This document shows positions 1-8,608 of a stretch of 64,000 nt of DNA, in pieces (the stretch's first letter is position 1; every line of letters begins with the position of its first letter). The stretch is from Imperialibacter sp. EC-SDR9 (GTDB lineage Bacteria > Bacteroidota > Bacteroidia > Cytophagales > Cyclobacteriaceae): positions 124,001 to 188,000 of the forward strand of contig NZ_LR701584.1 of the NCBI RefSeq assembly GCF_902498805.1, written 5' to 3'. Under the pieces are notes generated by a model. That model was not told where the DNA came from and did no database searches. It saw nothing but the letters and a program-made list of their open reading frames with translations. The position numbers were made by a program, and so were the translations under genes.

Positions 1-1146
1 ACTCAAGCTAACTTGCCTGCCCAAGTCAACAGCAACCGACAAAGTATCCGCATCATAGCGAGTCAACTGAAGAGGCATCCAACGTCTGGCATTCCTGCTA
101 GCAGACTGCTGATTGACTGTAATAAAAACACCCAAACCCTGATCAACGGCGGCGTTCAGGGCATTTGCCTCCTCCCGGTTCAATGCATCCAATGACGCTT
201 CGTCTATCCATAGCAGATCGGCATCGTCCAAAAGAGTCGTTGTTAATCTCCTGAACGGCACCTCGGCTTGATTGGCAAACTCGTAGCTAAACTTGTCTTT
301 CGATAGCTGGTACCTCAGCGCCAGGGAATGGCCTTGCTCTGCCAGCAGATTTTTTAAATACCTCGACTCAAAAGTTGGGAATTGGCTAACGAAAACCATT
401 TTCAGCTTTCTTTCCTCGGCCACCTGCACCGGAACTTTGTAAGTGGCTGTTGAGGAGCCTGCACTATCCAGCAACTCCAGTTCGTAGATAAACTTTCCGG
501 CGAGTTTAGGTACAAAGCCAAAGGAAAATCCCTCAGTATCTGCTAAAAGCATCAGAGAGTCCATCCTTCCTTCAGGGCCGCTCCACCTGATCATGCTTCC
601 AGGGGTTCCCTGGATCACAACTCCGCTGACGGCACTTCTCCTATTTAAATTCACCTTCTCGGGCACATCAATCGCCTGAATGCCCTCGGGAGACGATGAC
701 GGAAAATAGGCAAACCGAAGAGAAGATGCATCATCAAAGACATAGTCCGGCAGTCCGGCCCCAAGCACATAACGAATCCTTTCTTTGATTCCTGTTAGCT
801 GACTAAATGATTTGAGGTCAGTGGCTGCTTTAAAGTCGGCTGCGTCCAATGCCTTGTAAACGCTCAGCCCAGGGTTCGTTTGAAGCAGGCTATCCGCCTT
901 TGCTCCATTGTATCCTTTGGTAAGCAACATGATGTCCGACAGAGCACTTTCGCTTTGATAATGAGGTCTTAGTAACACGCCAGCCAGGCCAATAAAGGCC
1001 AGCAGCAATGCTGAGAGCCTGAACAGTTTCCGGCCCATTTTTCTCCGCCACTCTGCCACAGCAATAATAACAAAGAGCAAAATCAAGCCCCACAAGGTCA
1101 AATGGATATTCAGCAAAGGCTCAAATGACAGGATCCAGCTACTCAT
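1..1146 (-). CDS. membrane protein of the MoxR/BatA operon, C-terminus cut by window edge
   Basis: The frame is open for 382 codons from the ATG at 1146 to base 1 and has no stop, so the gene continues beyond the left edge. The start overlaps the preceding gene's stop by 8 bases (ATGAGTAG), which indicates translational coupling. Residues about 12-27 and 38-52 form two hydrophobic helices, a usual anchor for proteins in this operon type. The rest is soluble, with a region (LWIDEASLDAL) resembling the glutamine-amidotransferase-like fold found in last genes of such operons. That fold is an inference from context and weak similarity; the catalytic residues, if any, would lie past the edge. The exact function is unknown. 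Confidence 0.75.
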   Translation of the reverse strand, partial: MSSWILSFEPLLNIHLTLWGLILLFVIIAVAEWRRKMGRKLFRLSALLLAFIGLAGVLLRPHYQSESALSDIMLLTKGYNGAKADSLLQTNPGLSVYKALDAADFKAATDLKSFSQLTGIKERIRYVLGAGLPDYVFDDASSLRFAYFPSSSPEGIQAIDVPEKVNLNRRSAVSGVVIQGTPGSMIRWSGPEGRMDSLMLLADTEGFSFGFVPKLAGKFIYELELLDSAGSSTATYKVPVQVAEERKLKMVFVSQFPTFESRYLKNLLAEQGHSLALRYQLSKDKFSYEFANQAEVPFRRLTTTLLDDADLLWIDEASLDALNREEANALNAAVDQGLGVFITVNQQSASRNARRWMPLQLTRYDADTLSVAVDLGRQVSLS

Positions 1147-3367
1147 TGGCCTCCATTCTTTTTAAGAACTGCTGATCAATGGCGCTGGCAGCAGTTGGAT
1201 GTAAGGCTGGTGACGCAGGCTCGTTAGGTACTATTTCCCACAACGCCTTCCTAATCTTCAACAGCGCAATTTTATTTTGCATAAAATCATCATCAATCAA
1301 AGCCTTGATCAAACTCATGCTTTCAAGGTATCTCCCGGGAAACTCAATCGCCTGCCCGGCTAACTCATTGCCTGCCAACTGAAGCACATCCTTTTCGTCG
1401 TCAGTTGGGGTTGCCGCTGGTTGCTGCATGTATTTCTCCAACAAGACAAGAGCCTTTCGGGAATTAGGAAACGACTTCCTGGATTCCAACAAATACTTTC
1501 TCCTCGCCGGATTGATTTCAGTCAGGTCGCCAGTAAGCCGCTTTTCTTCTTTGATTGGAGGTGGATCGAACCCCGTGCGATGTACGTAAATTCTGGAATC
1601 GTTGCTGATTTCTTTCAACAGCTTTAGAATCTTGTACTGATAAGGCAGCGACTCCTCCGGATTGTTCATCCGAAGGTGCAGCTCAGCATCCCACATCATC
1701 GACAAAGCCGCTCTCAGCTTCGCTTTGACTGATTGGATATAGAAAGTGGCTTCCTCCTCGCTGTCATGCATATGAGCAAACGCCTCCAGCGGGTTTTCCT
1801 CTTCTTCCCCCGAATGTTCATGATCCTCTTGCGGCACTAGATTGTGCTCATTTTCGGTGTCATGCGCATGCCCGAACTGCTTCATTGCTTCGTCGGTATT
1901 GGTCGGGGCAGCCACTTCTTCCGGTTCATGCGCTTCGGTTTCGGTTATGCCTGATTCAAACTCTTCACCAAGAAACTGCCCATACCTGAGTCTCAGCACC
2001 TTTTGATCATGTCCCAACCCATTGCTGGTGTTATCGAAAATCTCTTTTTTTATTTTCCCTCTATCTGCGACAAGCTTTTCAGAGTCGATGATGATTTGGC
2101 GCTGGCTGCGGAAGTACTCAGGCATCAAGTCGACTCCCAGCCCACCATCGTTCGAAACGATATAGGAAACCGTGTCCTTTAGCTGCAGAAAGTAGGTCTC
2201 TGTTCTTTCGGTTTGCTGTTTGGGTGCCTTGTTGTCCCAGGCCTCGACATAGAAATAAAGCTCATCCCCGGGTTCCAGTCCCATCTTCTTTAGGTCGATG
2301 ATTCGTTCTGCCACCACCTTTTTGCCAGAGATTGTCTGCGGCTTGTCAAAGAGTAACTTCTCTTCCCTAAACTTGACCGACTCCCCGCTTCCTTTGGCGA
2401 CTGTAGCGATCAGATAGGCGTCCTTTAGGCCATAGTCATCCGACAAATCTGTTTTTACATTTATTTTCTGAACGTCATTCCACTCGAACTGCTGAAACTG
2501 AGGCAAATCCCTTATCGCTAGTTGGGGAGGTAAATCTGCTGCCACTTCAAGTTTGTAAAAATCAGAGGCCTTCCATTCCCCATCTTGCTGCCAGGCAACC
2601 TGATAAAATCCTGTGTTAAAGACTTTGGCCGAACAACTGAGCATCGACTGCCTTTTTTCTAAGGCCAAAGTATCGGAGCCAGAGAAGATGATCAGTGCTT
2701 GCTGTGGCGCTAACGAAAAGCCCAATTCCCAACTGACAACACTGCCTTCCACGGCTTTAATGTTTGGATCGGCAAATGAAACGGTTCTCAGACCTGTGTA
2801 AGCTGGGGCGTTTATTGTGCCCTCAATACTTTCCAGCACAACCGGCTGAAAAGCACTTTCAGCAGAGGCCGTAGTAGGGGAATTTCCCGCAGCACTTTGA
2901 CCAGAACCAACGCCAATCGGAACTCCCGGGAAGAAAATGAGAAGTGAAATTCCTGCTAATAAAACCAAGCTCGCCACCCATAACTGATGAGGGAAGCGCA
3001 GCTTGCTCAACTCCATAATTTTCACCAAAGCCCTCTCTCGTTGTAGCTGCTGTAGACCTGACAAAGGCTGATCAGTCGCCAAAAGGTCAGCACTCCAATT
3101 CAGGTCGGGATATTGCCGATTAATAAAAGACGCCAGTCGTGCAGGGCTTAGCTGGTGCAAGCCAAGCCCGTAGATTCGCTGGAGGAGCACAAGTAAGCCA
3201 ACGGTTCCGGCAAGTACCAGTGCATCAATTGGGTTGAGCCCGGCCACTTTACCCACCACCATCAAAATCAGTCCAACGCCAGCGGAAAGACACAGTACTT
3301 CTAGTAGCCGGAGCATTAAGTATCTCTGCTGTAGCGCTATGAGTTGATGGTTTTGTGTCTGCTTCAT
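1139..3367 (-). CDS. DUF4175-like membrane protein with His/Asp/Glu-rich linker
   Basis: A protein of 742 residues. Two N-terminal TM helices (about 15-55) and a third near 130-150 are followed by a large, probably periplasmic part. I chose the ATG at 3367 because it overlaps the upstream TGA as ATGA and has GGAGGAGAG in front. An ATG 15 bases earlier lies inside that ribosome binding site, so it is probably not used. Near residues 485-545 there is an acidic linker with two copies of an FxHxHDxE motif (FGHAHDTE, FAHMHDSE) and more histidines, suggesting metal binding. The family call rests on length, topology and place in a MoxR/DUF58/BatA operon. The function is unknown; a role in envelope integrity is an inference. 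Confidence 0.7.
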   Translation of the reverse strand: MKQTQNHQLIALQQRYLMLRLLEVLCLSAGVGLILMVVGKVAGLNPIDALVLAGTVGLLVLLQRIYGLGLHQLSPARLASFINRQYPDLNWSADLLATDQPLSGLQQLQRERALVKIMELSKLRFPHQLWVASLVLLAGISLLIFFPGVPIGVGSGQSAAGNSPTTASAESAFQPVVLESIEGTINAPAYTGLRTVSFADPNIKAVEGSVVSWELGFSLAPQQALIIFSGSDTLALEKRQSMLSCSAKVFNTGFYQVAWQQDGEWKASDFYKLEVAADLPPQLAIRDLPQFQQFEWNDVQKINVKTDLSDDYGLKDAYLIATVAKGSGESVKFREEKLLFDKPQTISGKKVVAERIIDLKKMGLEPGDELYFYVEAWDNKAPKQQTERTETYFLQLKDTVSYIVSNDGGLGVDLMPEYFRSQRQIIIDSEKLVADRGKIKKEIFDNTSNGLGHDQKVLRLRYGQFLGEEFESGITETEAHEPEEVAAPTNTDEAMKQFGHAHDTENEHNLVPQEDHEHSGEEEENPLEAFAHMHDSEEEATFYIQSVKAKLRAALSMMWDAELHLRMNNPEESLPYQYKILKLLKEISNDSRIYVHRTGFDPPPIKEEKRLTGDLTEINPARRKYLLESRKSFPNSRKALVLLEKYMQQPAATPTDDEKDVLQLAGNELAGQAIEFPGRYLESMSLIKALIDDDFMQNKIALLKIRKALWEIVPNEPASPALHPTAASAIDQQFLKRMEANE

Positions 3368-4575
3368 TGGCCTCTCCTCCATGCCACAAGGCGTTCAATG
3401 ACAAGTGTCAATACCAGCAGTGCCACCAACCACTGATTGATGTCAGCATAGTTAGCAGTTTTGCCATTAACGTCAACCTCCGCAGCCGTTACTTTGCTCC
3501 AACGCCAGGCTTCCGGCATCGTCCGACGGTCGCTCTCAGCCATTAAAGGCAGTTCAGTGTCGAAAAACTTAGACAATTCAACTATCAACCGATCTTCTAA
3601 CACCACCCTTTTATTGAGCCGTTTGGTGAGTTGCCATTGCTTTGGCGATAGCTGTACCAAAAGATCGTCGGAAGTAGCTTCCTCCATGAAAACAAAATCG
3701 TTTTCCAGGGCAGGCGCAGCTGCTGACGCCAGCCAAAAAACTACGGCTTCTTCGTTGGCACTAAAAGACGCAGCACTTTCCGATTGAATATCCATCCTGA
3801 AACCAGGCAAGTCATTCAAAACCAGCAGCGCCGTTTCCAGGACTTTTGCGTCGTAAGCATGTTCACCGTCTGATACGATAGCTACCTTTTTTATTTGAAT
3901 CTCACTGGAAACAGCGCTTTTTACTGCCGTATTAATGGTAGTAAACTTCGTAAACTTATCATCCGTTTGCCCCGAAACTTCCCAAACGGTATCGCCTTCA
4001 ATAATAAAGATCGCAGGCAGCCTTTCAGACTCAACTGGCATATCAAACCAGGTAACATGCTCTGGCTTTAGCGGCCTTTTTCCACGAAAGCCGGACATGT
4101 AAGCCTTTGTAAAAACAACAGCTTCGCTAATCTTTGCTTCCGCAAGCTGCTCAGCAAGAAACCAATGGTTCGGCGTTTTCTCGTCTGACATCGTGTCTTT
4201 GGGGAGAGGGAAACCTTCTTCCAAGTACCTTAGCTCATAATCGTTGCTCGTCAAGCTGTCTATTATCCGGCCGATCTCATTGTGTTGCTCTGCTCCCCTA
4301 TCCACCACTACCCATTTTGGAAGGCTCGCCGATGACTGCAAGAGCAATCCCGCAAGCAAAGCCACTACTGTGATTAGCAGCAGACTTCTCAATGCCAGCA
4401 GCAAAAGCTCATTGAGCTTTACGCTTTTGAATTGCCTTGTGGTGGAATCAGTCAGGTGTCGTAGACTACCCACTTTGATGACCTTGCCTTCTTTTCTGCT
4501 CAGCAGATGAATAGCAAGTGGCACTGCAAGTCCCAGCAATCCCCAAAGCCACAACGGATTCGCCAGCTGCATCAT
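3364..4575 (-). CDS. BatA-type double-transmembrane anchor protein
   Basis: A protein of 403 residues. Two N-terminal helices (about 8-24 and 56-80) separated by the charged stretch HLLSRKEGK...KLNELLLL match the BatA/aerotolerance N-terminal anchor found in Bacteroidota. A last helix (about 381-399) precedes a basic tail. The middle part resembles a degenerate von Willebrand A or amidotransferase-like fold; I see no clear MIDAS motif. It overlaps its neighbours on both sides by ATGA, so the DUF58 protein, this protein and the DUF4175-like protein are probably made together. Members of such clusters have been linked to oxygen tolerance and envelope stress, but the biochemical role is not established. 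Confidence 0.82.
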   Translation of the reverse strand: MMQLANPLWLWGLLGLAVPLAIHLLSRKEGKVIKVGSLRHLTDSTTRQFKSVKLNELLLLALRSLLLITVVALLAGLLLQSSASLPKWVVVDRGAEQHNEIGRIIDSLTSNDYELRYLEEGFPLPKDTMSDEKTPNHWFLAEQLAEAKISEAVVFTKAYMSGFRGKRPLKPEHVTWFDMPVESERLPAIFIIEGDTVWEVSGQTDDKFTKFTTINTAVKSAVSSEIQIKKVAIVSDGEHAYDAKVLETALLVLNDLPGFRMDIQSESAASFSANEEAVVFWLASAAAPALENDFVFMEEATSDDLLVQLSPKQWQLTKRLNKRVVLEDRLIVELSKFFDTELPLMAESDRRTMPEAWRWSKVTAAEVDVNGKTANYADINQWLVALLVLTLVIERLVAWRRGQ

Positions 4576-5468
4576 CTTATCATCGATTTACGAGCTTTCA
4601 GGAAAGTCCGAAGCACCTCAGGCGCCGGGTCATCAAGGTAGGTCGGTTGGTATATTACCTGCTTTTGCAACATCCAGTCCCTGGTGGCATCTACCCAATC
4701 ACTCATCTTTTTGCGATAAACGCTTTGCTGAGCAGACGAGTCTACTTTTAATCGTTCGCCAGTTTCAAGGTCTTCGAAGGTAAGCTGGGTACTATAGCTC
4801 AATTCCAATTCTTCTCTTCCTATCAAATGGAAGACTATGACTTCATTGCGGGGAGTCTTCAGCTTTCGAATAAAATCCTGCAGATCCCCATCGTTGTCAT
4901 ACATGTCGGTGAAAAACAGGATCATCTCCTTGCCCTGATGACTGTAAATATGCTCGAGTCCATTGCCCTTCTTCCAGGTGCTTTCAGCTTTTATTTTTAT
5001 TAACTCATTCAAAAAGCGAATGTATTGTTGTTGGTCAAACCGCGGGTGCACGGCGGTTATATGCAGATCGTTCACTGAGAACAGGCCAAACGTATCACTC
5101 TGCTTCCTCGCCAGAAAAGCCAGCGCTGCAATCAACACCTTGGCCATCTGCATTTTACTAACGTCGCCTTCAGCATGCTCCATCGACCGGCTGGCGTCCA
5201 GCATAAATTTGACGGTAATATTGGTTTCGATTTCCGACTGCTTGATGTAGTAGCGCTCCGACCTGGCAAACATCTTCCAGTCGAGCTGCCGGAGATCGTC
5301 GCCGGGCTCGTAGCTTCTGTACTGGCTAAACTCCTGACCGGCTCCTACAGATTGACTTGGATTGCCTCCACTCATGTAGCCTTCCACTATCACACGGGCT
5401 ACCAGCTCCAGTCCGTTAACGGTGGAGAGGATCTCTGGTGTAAGTAACTGGCGGATTTGGGGGTTCAC
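4572..5468 (-). CDS. DUF58 domain protein (VWA-like)
   Basis: A protein of 298 residues, typical for the family. The diagnostic DUF58 motif YEPGDDLRQLDW is at residues 53-64, followed by WKMFARSERYY. A MIDAS-like DASRSM at 91-96 shows the von Willebrand A fold that follows DUF58. There is no signal peptide or membrane helix, so the protein is likely cytoplasmic and acts as a partner of the MoxR ATPase encoded 54 bases upstream. MoxR/DUF58/VWA sets are believed to be chaperone-like machines that insert metal or cofactors or remodel complexes. The client here is unknown. The stop overlaps the next start as ATGA. Confidence 0.9.
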   Translation of the reverse strand: MNPQIRQLLTPEILSTVNGLELVARVIVEGYMSGGNPSQSVGAGQEFSQYRSYEPGDDLRQLDWKMFARSERYYIKQSEIETNITVKFMLDASRSMEHAEGDVSKMQMAKVLIAALAFLARKQSDTFGLFSVNDLHITAVHPRFDQQQYIRFLNELIKIKAESTWKKGNGLEHIYSHQGKEMILFFTDMYDNDGDLQDFIRKLKTPRNEVIVFHLIGREELELSYSTQLTFEDLETGERLKVDSSAQQSVYRKKMSDWVDATRDWMLQKQVIYQPTYLDDPAPEVLRTFLKARKSMIR

Positions 5469-5522
5469 AATTGAAGCCTTTTTAGTTTGCCTTAGAAGGA
5501 CTGAAGATTCCCTGGTAGTTGC

Positions 5523-6530
5523 CTAAACTCCAGATGGAAGTTTAATCTTATCCAAAAGCTCGGCGGTTACCCTGTCCGAAGTAACACCGTCGGCCTCTGC
5601 TTTGAAGTTCATAAGGATTCGATGGCGAAGGACAGGAAATGCTACACTTTTGATGTCCTCCATGGTCACGGCAAAACGGCCTTTGAGGAGTGCCCTTGCT
5701 TTAGCAGTTAAGATCATTGCCTGACCTGCTCTTGGGCCTGCACCCCAGCGCACCCATTCGTTCACAAAACTCACCTCGCTTTCGCCCGCCCTGGTAGCCC
5801 GCACCACCCTGCTCACAAAGCCAATAAGGTCTCTGCTGATATGCACTTCCCTGACGAGCTTCTGTGCTTCCAGAATTTCTTCGCCTTTGATAACACTTTT
5901 CACCGCTTCTTTCTTCTTGCCAGTAGTACTTTCCAAAATATTAAGCTCTTCCTCCGCAGTTGGGTAGCCGATTCGGATGTATAAAAGAAACCGATCCAGC
6001 TGCGCTTCCGGAAGCGGGAAAGTACCCGCCTGTTCAATCGGGTTTTGGGTGGCCAAAATAAAGAAAGGCCTCTCCAGCGGATAAGTCGTTCCCGCATAAG
6101 TCACCTCAAACTCCTGCATGGCTTCAAGCAATGCCGACTGCGTTTTGGGCGACGTTCGGTTGATTTCATCTGCCAGAATAATATTGGCGAAAATGGGGCC
6201 TTTATTGAACTTGAATATCCTTTTGCCTGTGGTGTGGTCCTCCTCCAATATTTCCGTACCAATGATATCGGTCGGCATCAAATCAGGAGTGAACTGGATC
6301 CGTCTGAATTTGAGATCAATCGCTTCTGACAGCGTTCGGATCATCAGCGTCTTGGCCAGGCCTGGCACACCTTCGAGCAAGCCATGGCCTCCCGCCAGAA
6401 ACGTAATCAGCAGCTGGTCAATTGTTTCTCCCTGCCCCACAATCACCTTTCCAATCTCCTTCTTCAGGTCACCCAGGCTGGTCACCAGCTTTTCAGCCGT
6501 TTTCTCTATCTCTTTTAATTCTGCATTCAT
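5523..6530 (-). CDS. MoxR family AAA+ ATPase
   Basis: A protein of 335 residues. Walker A is GVPGLAKT (54-61), Walker B LADEINR (119-125), and sensor 1 is in ILATQNP (158-164), the pattern of MoxR ATPases (AAA_3 plus AAA lid). It is a cytoplasmic ATPase that normally works with the DUF58 and VWA proteins encoded next to it, probably as a chaperone for complex maturation. It lies 34 bases after the DUF4159 gene and 54 bases before the DUF58 gene, all on the same strand, so one transcript is likely. All key ATPase motifs look intact. Confidence 0.95.
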   Translation of the reverse strand: MNAELKEIEKTAEKLVTSLGDLKKEIGKVIVGQGETIDQLLITFLAGGHGLLEGVPGLAKTLMIRTLSEAIDLKFRRIQFTPDLMPTDIIGTEILEEDHTTGKRIFKFNKGPIFANIILADEINRTSPKTQSALLEAMQEFEVTYAGTTYPLERPFFILATQNPIEQAGTFPLPEAQLDRFLLYIRIGYPTAEEELNILESTTGKKKEAVKSVIKGEEILEAQKLVREVHISRDLIGFVSRVVRATRAGESEVSFVNEWVRWGAGPRAGQAMILTAKARALLKGRFAVTMEDIKSVAFPVLRHRILMNFKAEADGVTSDRVTAELLDKIKLPSGV

Positions 6531-6564
6531 GCTATCAATGTCTCAAACCCAACCAGCTAAAAGG

Positions 6565-7194
6565 TCAGGCCATCATGGCATACATCACTATATTAATACT
6601 AAACCTGGTGTTGTCGATCTTATAAAAACGTTTGTTGCGGAAATCATAATCCCACTCGCAACCGTAATCCTTATTGCTGTAAAGAACTCCTATCCTTCCA
6701 TCCACTTCTATTGCTTTCAGGTAGTCATGCACAATATCATCGCCCCAACCGTTCAGCTCCTGCGAGGTGGTAGGCGGGCCATCGAATTCGAAAAAAGAAG
6801 AATAAATAGGGTGGTTGTTCGGTATTTTCTTCAGCTGGCCTGCTCCAAAAAGCTTTTCCATCTGCGTTTCAAATGACTTGGCAAACAGACCATCGATATC
6901 ATGGTTGCAGTCGTCGACAAAGACAAAACCTCCATTCTCCACATACTTCTTGAAGTTGTCCCGTTCGGTTGCCGTAAACTCAACCAGCTTGTGGCCGCTC
7001 AGGTAACAAAAAGGACTGTTGAAAATCTCGTCAGAGCTCAGCGAAACAATGTTCTCTCTGGTATTCACTGGCAATGTGGTATACTCCACCAGAGAATTGA
7101 GCAAATTGGATGGCATGCGCTGATCTACATCCCAATCGCCTGATTCATACTGAAGCCGTGTAAAGAAAAACTCCTCAAAGCGCTTTCTGCTCAT
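6565..7194 (-). CDS. DUF4159 domain protein
   Basis: A protein of 209 residues and the first gene of the MoxR operon. The sequence around SGHKLVEFTATERDNFKKYV and GGFVFVDDCNHD fits DUF4159, a domain with a glutamine-amidotransferase-like fold, usually encoded beside MoxR/DUF58 genes. Family members are often exported. Here there is no signal peptide from the ATG at 7194, and the protein starts directly with a charged segment, so it is likely cytoplasmic unless the true start differs. The molecular role is unknown. A strong hairpin just upstream (7210-7248) separates it from the tldE-like gene. Confidence 0.85.
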   Translation of the reverse strand: MSRKRFEEFFFTRLQYESGDWDVDQRMPSNLLNSLVEYTTLPVNTRENIVSLSSDEIFNSPFCYLSGHKLVEFTATERDNFKKYVENGGFVFVDDCNHDIDGLFAKSFETQMEKLFGAGQLKKIPNNHPIYSSFFEFDGPPTTSQELNGWGDDIVHDYLKAIEVDGRIGVLYSNKDYGCEWDYDFRNKRFYKIDNTRFSINIVMYAMMA

Positions 7195-7209
7195 ACCAGT
7201 TTACAACTA

Positions 7210-7248
7210 AACGTCTTCCCGACAACGTTAAGGTACCGGGAAGACGTT
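7210..7248 (-). terminator. 12-bp perfect stem-loop between tldE-like and DUF4159 genes
   Basis: The arms AACGTCTTCCCG (7210-7221) and CGGGAAGACGTT (7237-7248) pair perfectly with a 15-base loop. The element lies between two same-strand genes, 12 bases after the tldE-like stop. Only a short T run follows, so it may be a terminator, an mRNA 3' stabiliser or an attenuator for the MoxR operon. Confidence 0.55.
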
Positions 7249-7260
7249 CCCTTGAGAGTT

Positions 7261-8577
7261 TTAAACAGCGTCAGACAAACTGGAGAAGGTAAAGTCCCTG
7301 ATCTTCATGTAAGGAATCAAATTACCATCCGTCCGCACCTGCTTACCCAGCGTTTCCAGATTATTGAGCATGATCACGGGGCTCTCATTGAAACGGAAAT
7401 TTTTTACAGGATAGGCAATTTTGCCATTTTCAATGTAGAAAGTACCGTCACGGGTAAGACCAGTATAAAGCAGCGTTTGGGGATCAACCGTTCTGATATA
7501 CCAGAAGCGAGTAACCAAAATGCCTTTTTTTGTATCCTTGATCATGTCCTCAAGACTGGCAGTACCGCCTTCCATGATGGCGTTGCCGGGGAATGGCACC
7601 GGCGCCACACCTTGTTTTTCGGCCCAGTACCTATCGTAGAACATGTTGCTTACCACACCATTCTTAAGGATATCCATTTTCTTTCTGGCCTGGCCATCCT
7701 GTGTCCAGGGAGAAGCAGGCACCTCCGTATTGAACGGGTCGGTATAGATGTTCACCCTTTCGTCAACTATCTTTTCTCCAAGCTTAGTTCCTCCGCCTTT
7801 TTTAGCGAGAAAGCTTCTTCCTTCGTCTGCCTGGCGTGCGCCCATGCTGAAAAGCATATTCTGCAAAAGATCAGAAGCGGCGGCGGGCTCAAGAATCACG
7901 GTATATTTGCCGGGCTCAATGGCTTTGGCAGTGCTTGACTTTACGGCTTTCTCAATCGCAATTTTGGACGCCTCAGCCGTATCAAGTTTGCTTACATCGT
8001 TGTAGTCTCTTGTTGCCCAGCCTGAGCCAAGCCCGTCGTTGGTCCGCATTGTCACTGTAAAGTTGACGTTGGTAGACCTGTTGTAGGCAAAAAGGCCTTT
8101 TGTGTTCATCATGGAAGCAAAACCGTAGCTGTCCTCCAAAAAGCCTGCAGCCGTAACATCCTTCGCCGCCGCCGGATTGATACTGTTGGCGGCTGCCTGC
8201 GCCCGGTATTCCGGAGTTATCTTAGCTGTTGCTTCGGCGTAGGTTTTTGATTCACCATAGGTCTGTTGCTCAAGAGGCCCCATAAACTCGGGGTTTTCTG
8301 GTGCCAGCTGCGCCAGTTCTTCCGATCTTCTCACTACTTTTTCGAGCGACGCATCGTCGAATTCATTCACAGTTGCGGTGCCCGACTTCTTACCGAAGTT
8401 CGATTGCACCACCAGCGTCACATCGCTGTTTTCCCCAGCAGTAGAAACGGTGTTCCTTGCATAGCGGATATTGCCCCCATTGGAGCCGTTGAGGTTAGCC
8501 TCGCAAGCATCGGCCTTCGAGAATTTCATTACCTTCTCCAGGATCGCCCTTGCTTCGTCTTTTGAAAATATTGCCAT
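7261..8577 (-). CDS. TldE/PmbA-like protein of the TldD family
   Basis: A protein of 438 residues. The N-terminal part has the TldD/PmbA helical pattern (SKADACEANLNGS), and the C-terminal part has the PmbA beta layout (NGVVSNMFYDRYW, GTASLEDMI, VRTDGNLIPYMKIRDF). It lacks an HExxxH motif, as expected for the non-catalytic TldE/PmbA partner of TldD. Together such proteins form a protease that degrades or processes unfolded peptides. No signal peptide is visible, and no in-frame upstream extension would add one, unlike the two TldDs before it. It lies 31 bases downstream of the second TldD and is likely cotranscribed. Confidence 0.88.
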   Translation of the reverse strand: MAIFSKDEARAILEKVMKFSKADACEANLNGSNGGNIRYARNTVSTAGENSDVTLVVQSNFGKKSGTATVNEFDDASLEKVVRRSEELAQLAPENPEFMGPLEQQTYGESKTYAEATAKITPEYRAQAAANSINPAAAKDVTAAGFLEDSYGFASMMNTKGLFAYNRSTNVNFTVTMRTNDGLGSGWATRDYNDVSKLDTAEASKIAIEKAVKSSTAKAIEPGKYTVILEPAAASDLLQNMLFSMGARQADEGRSFLAKKGGGTKLGEKIVDERVNIYTDPFNTEVPASPWTQDGQARKKMDILKNGVVSNMFYDRYWAEKQGVAPVPFPGNAIMEGGTASLEDMIKDTKKGILVTRFWYIRTVDPQTLLYTGLTRDGTFYIENGKIAYPVKNFRFNESPVIMLNNLETLGKQVRTDGNLIPYMKIRDFTFSSLSDAV

Positions 8578-8608
8578 TTTGAATTCTGATTTCGAGTTAG
8601 TTAATAGG

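Noticed and set aside
890-1093. 67-codon minus-strand ORF
   Set aside because: The real frame in this stretch is the partial CDS running from 1146 to the left edge, with two membrane helices and an overlap-coupled start.
6118-6876. 252-codon plus-strand ORF
   Set aside because: It lies opposite MoxR and DUF4159 genes with clear motifs; shadow frame with no domain pattern.
7252-7938. 228-codon plus-strand ORF
   Set aside because: Opposite the TldE-like gene; no recognisable features and atypical composition.
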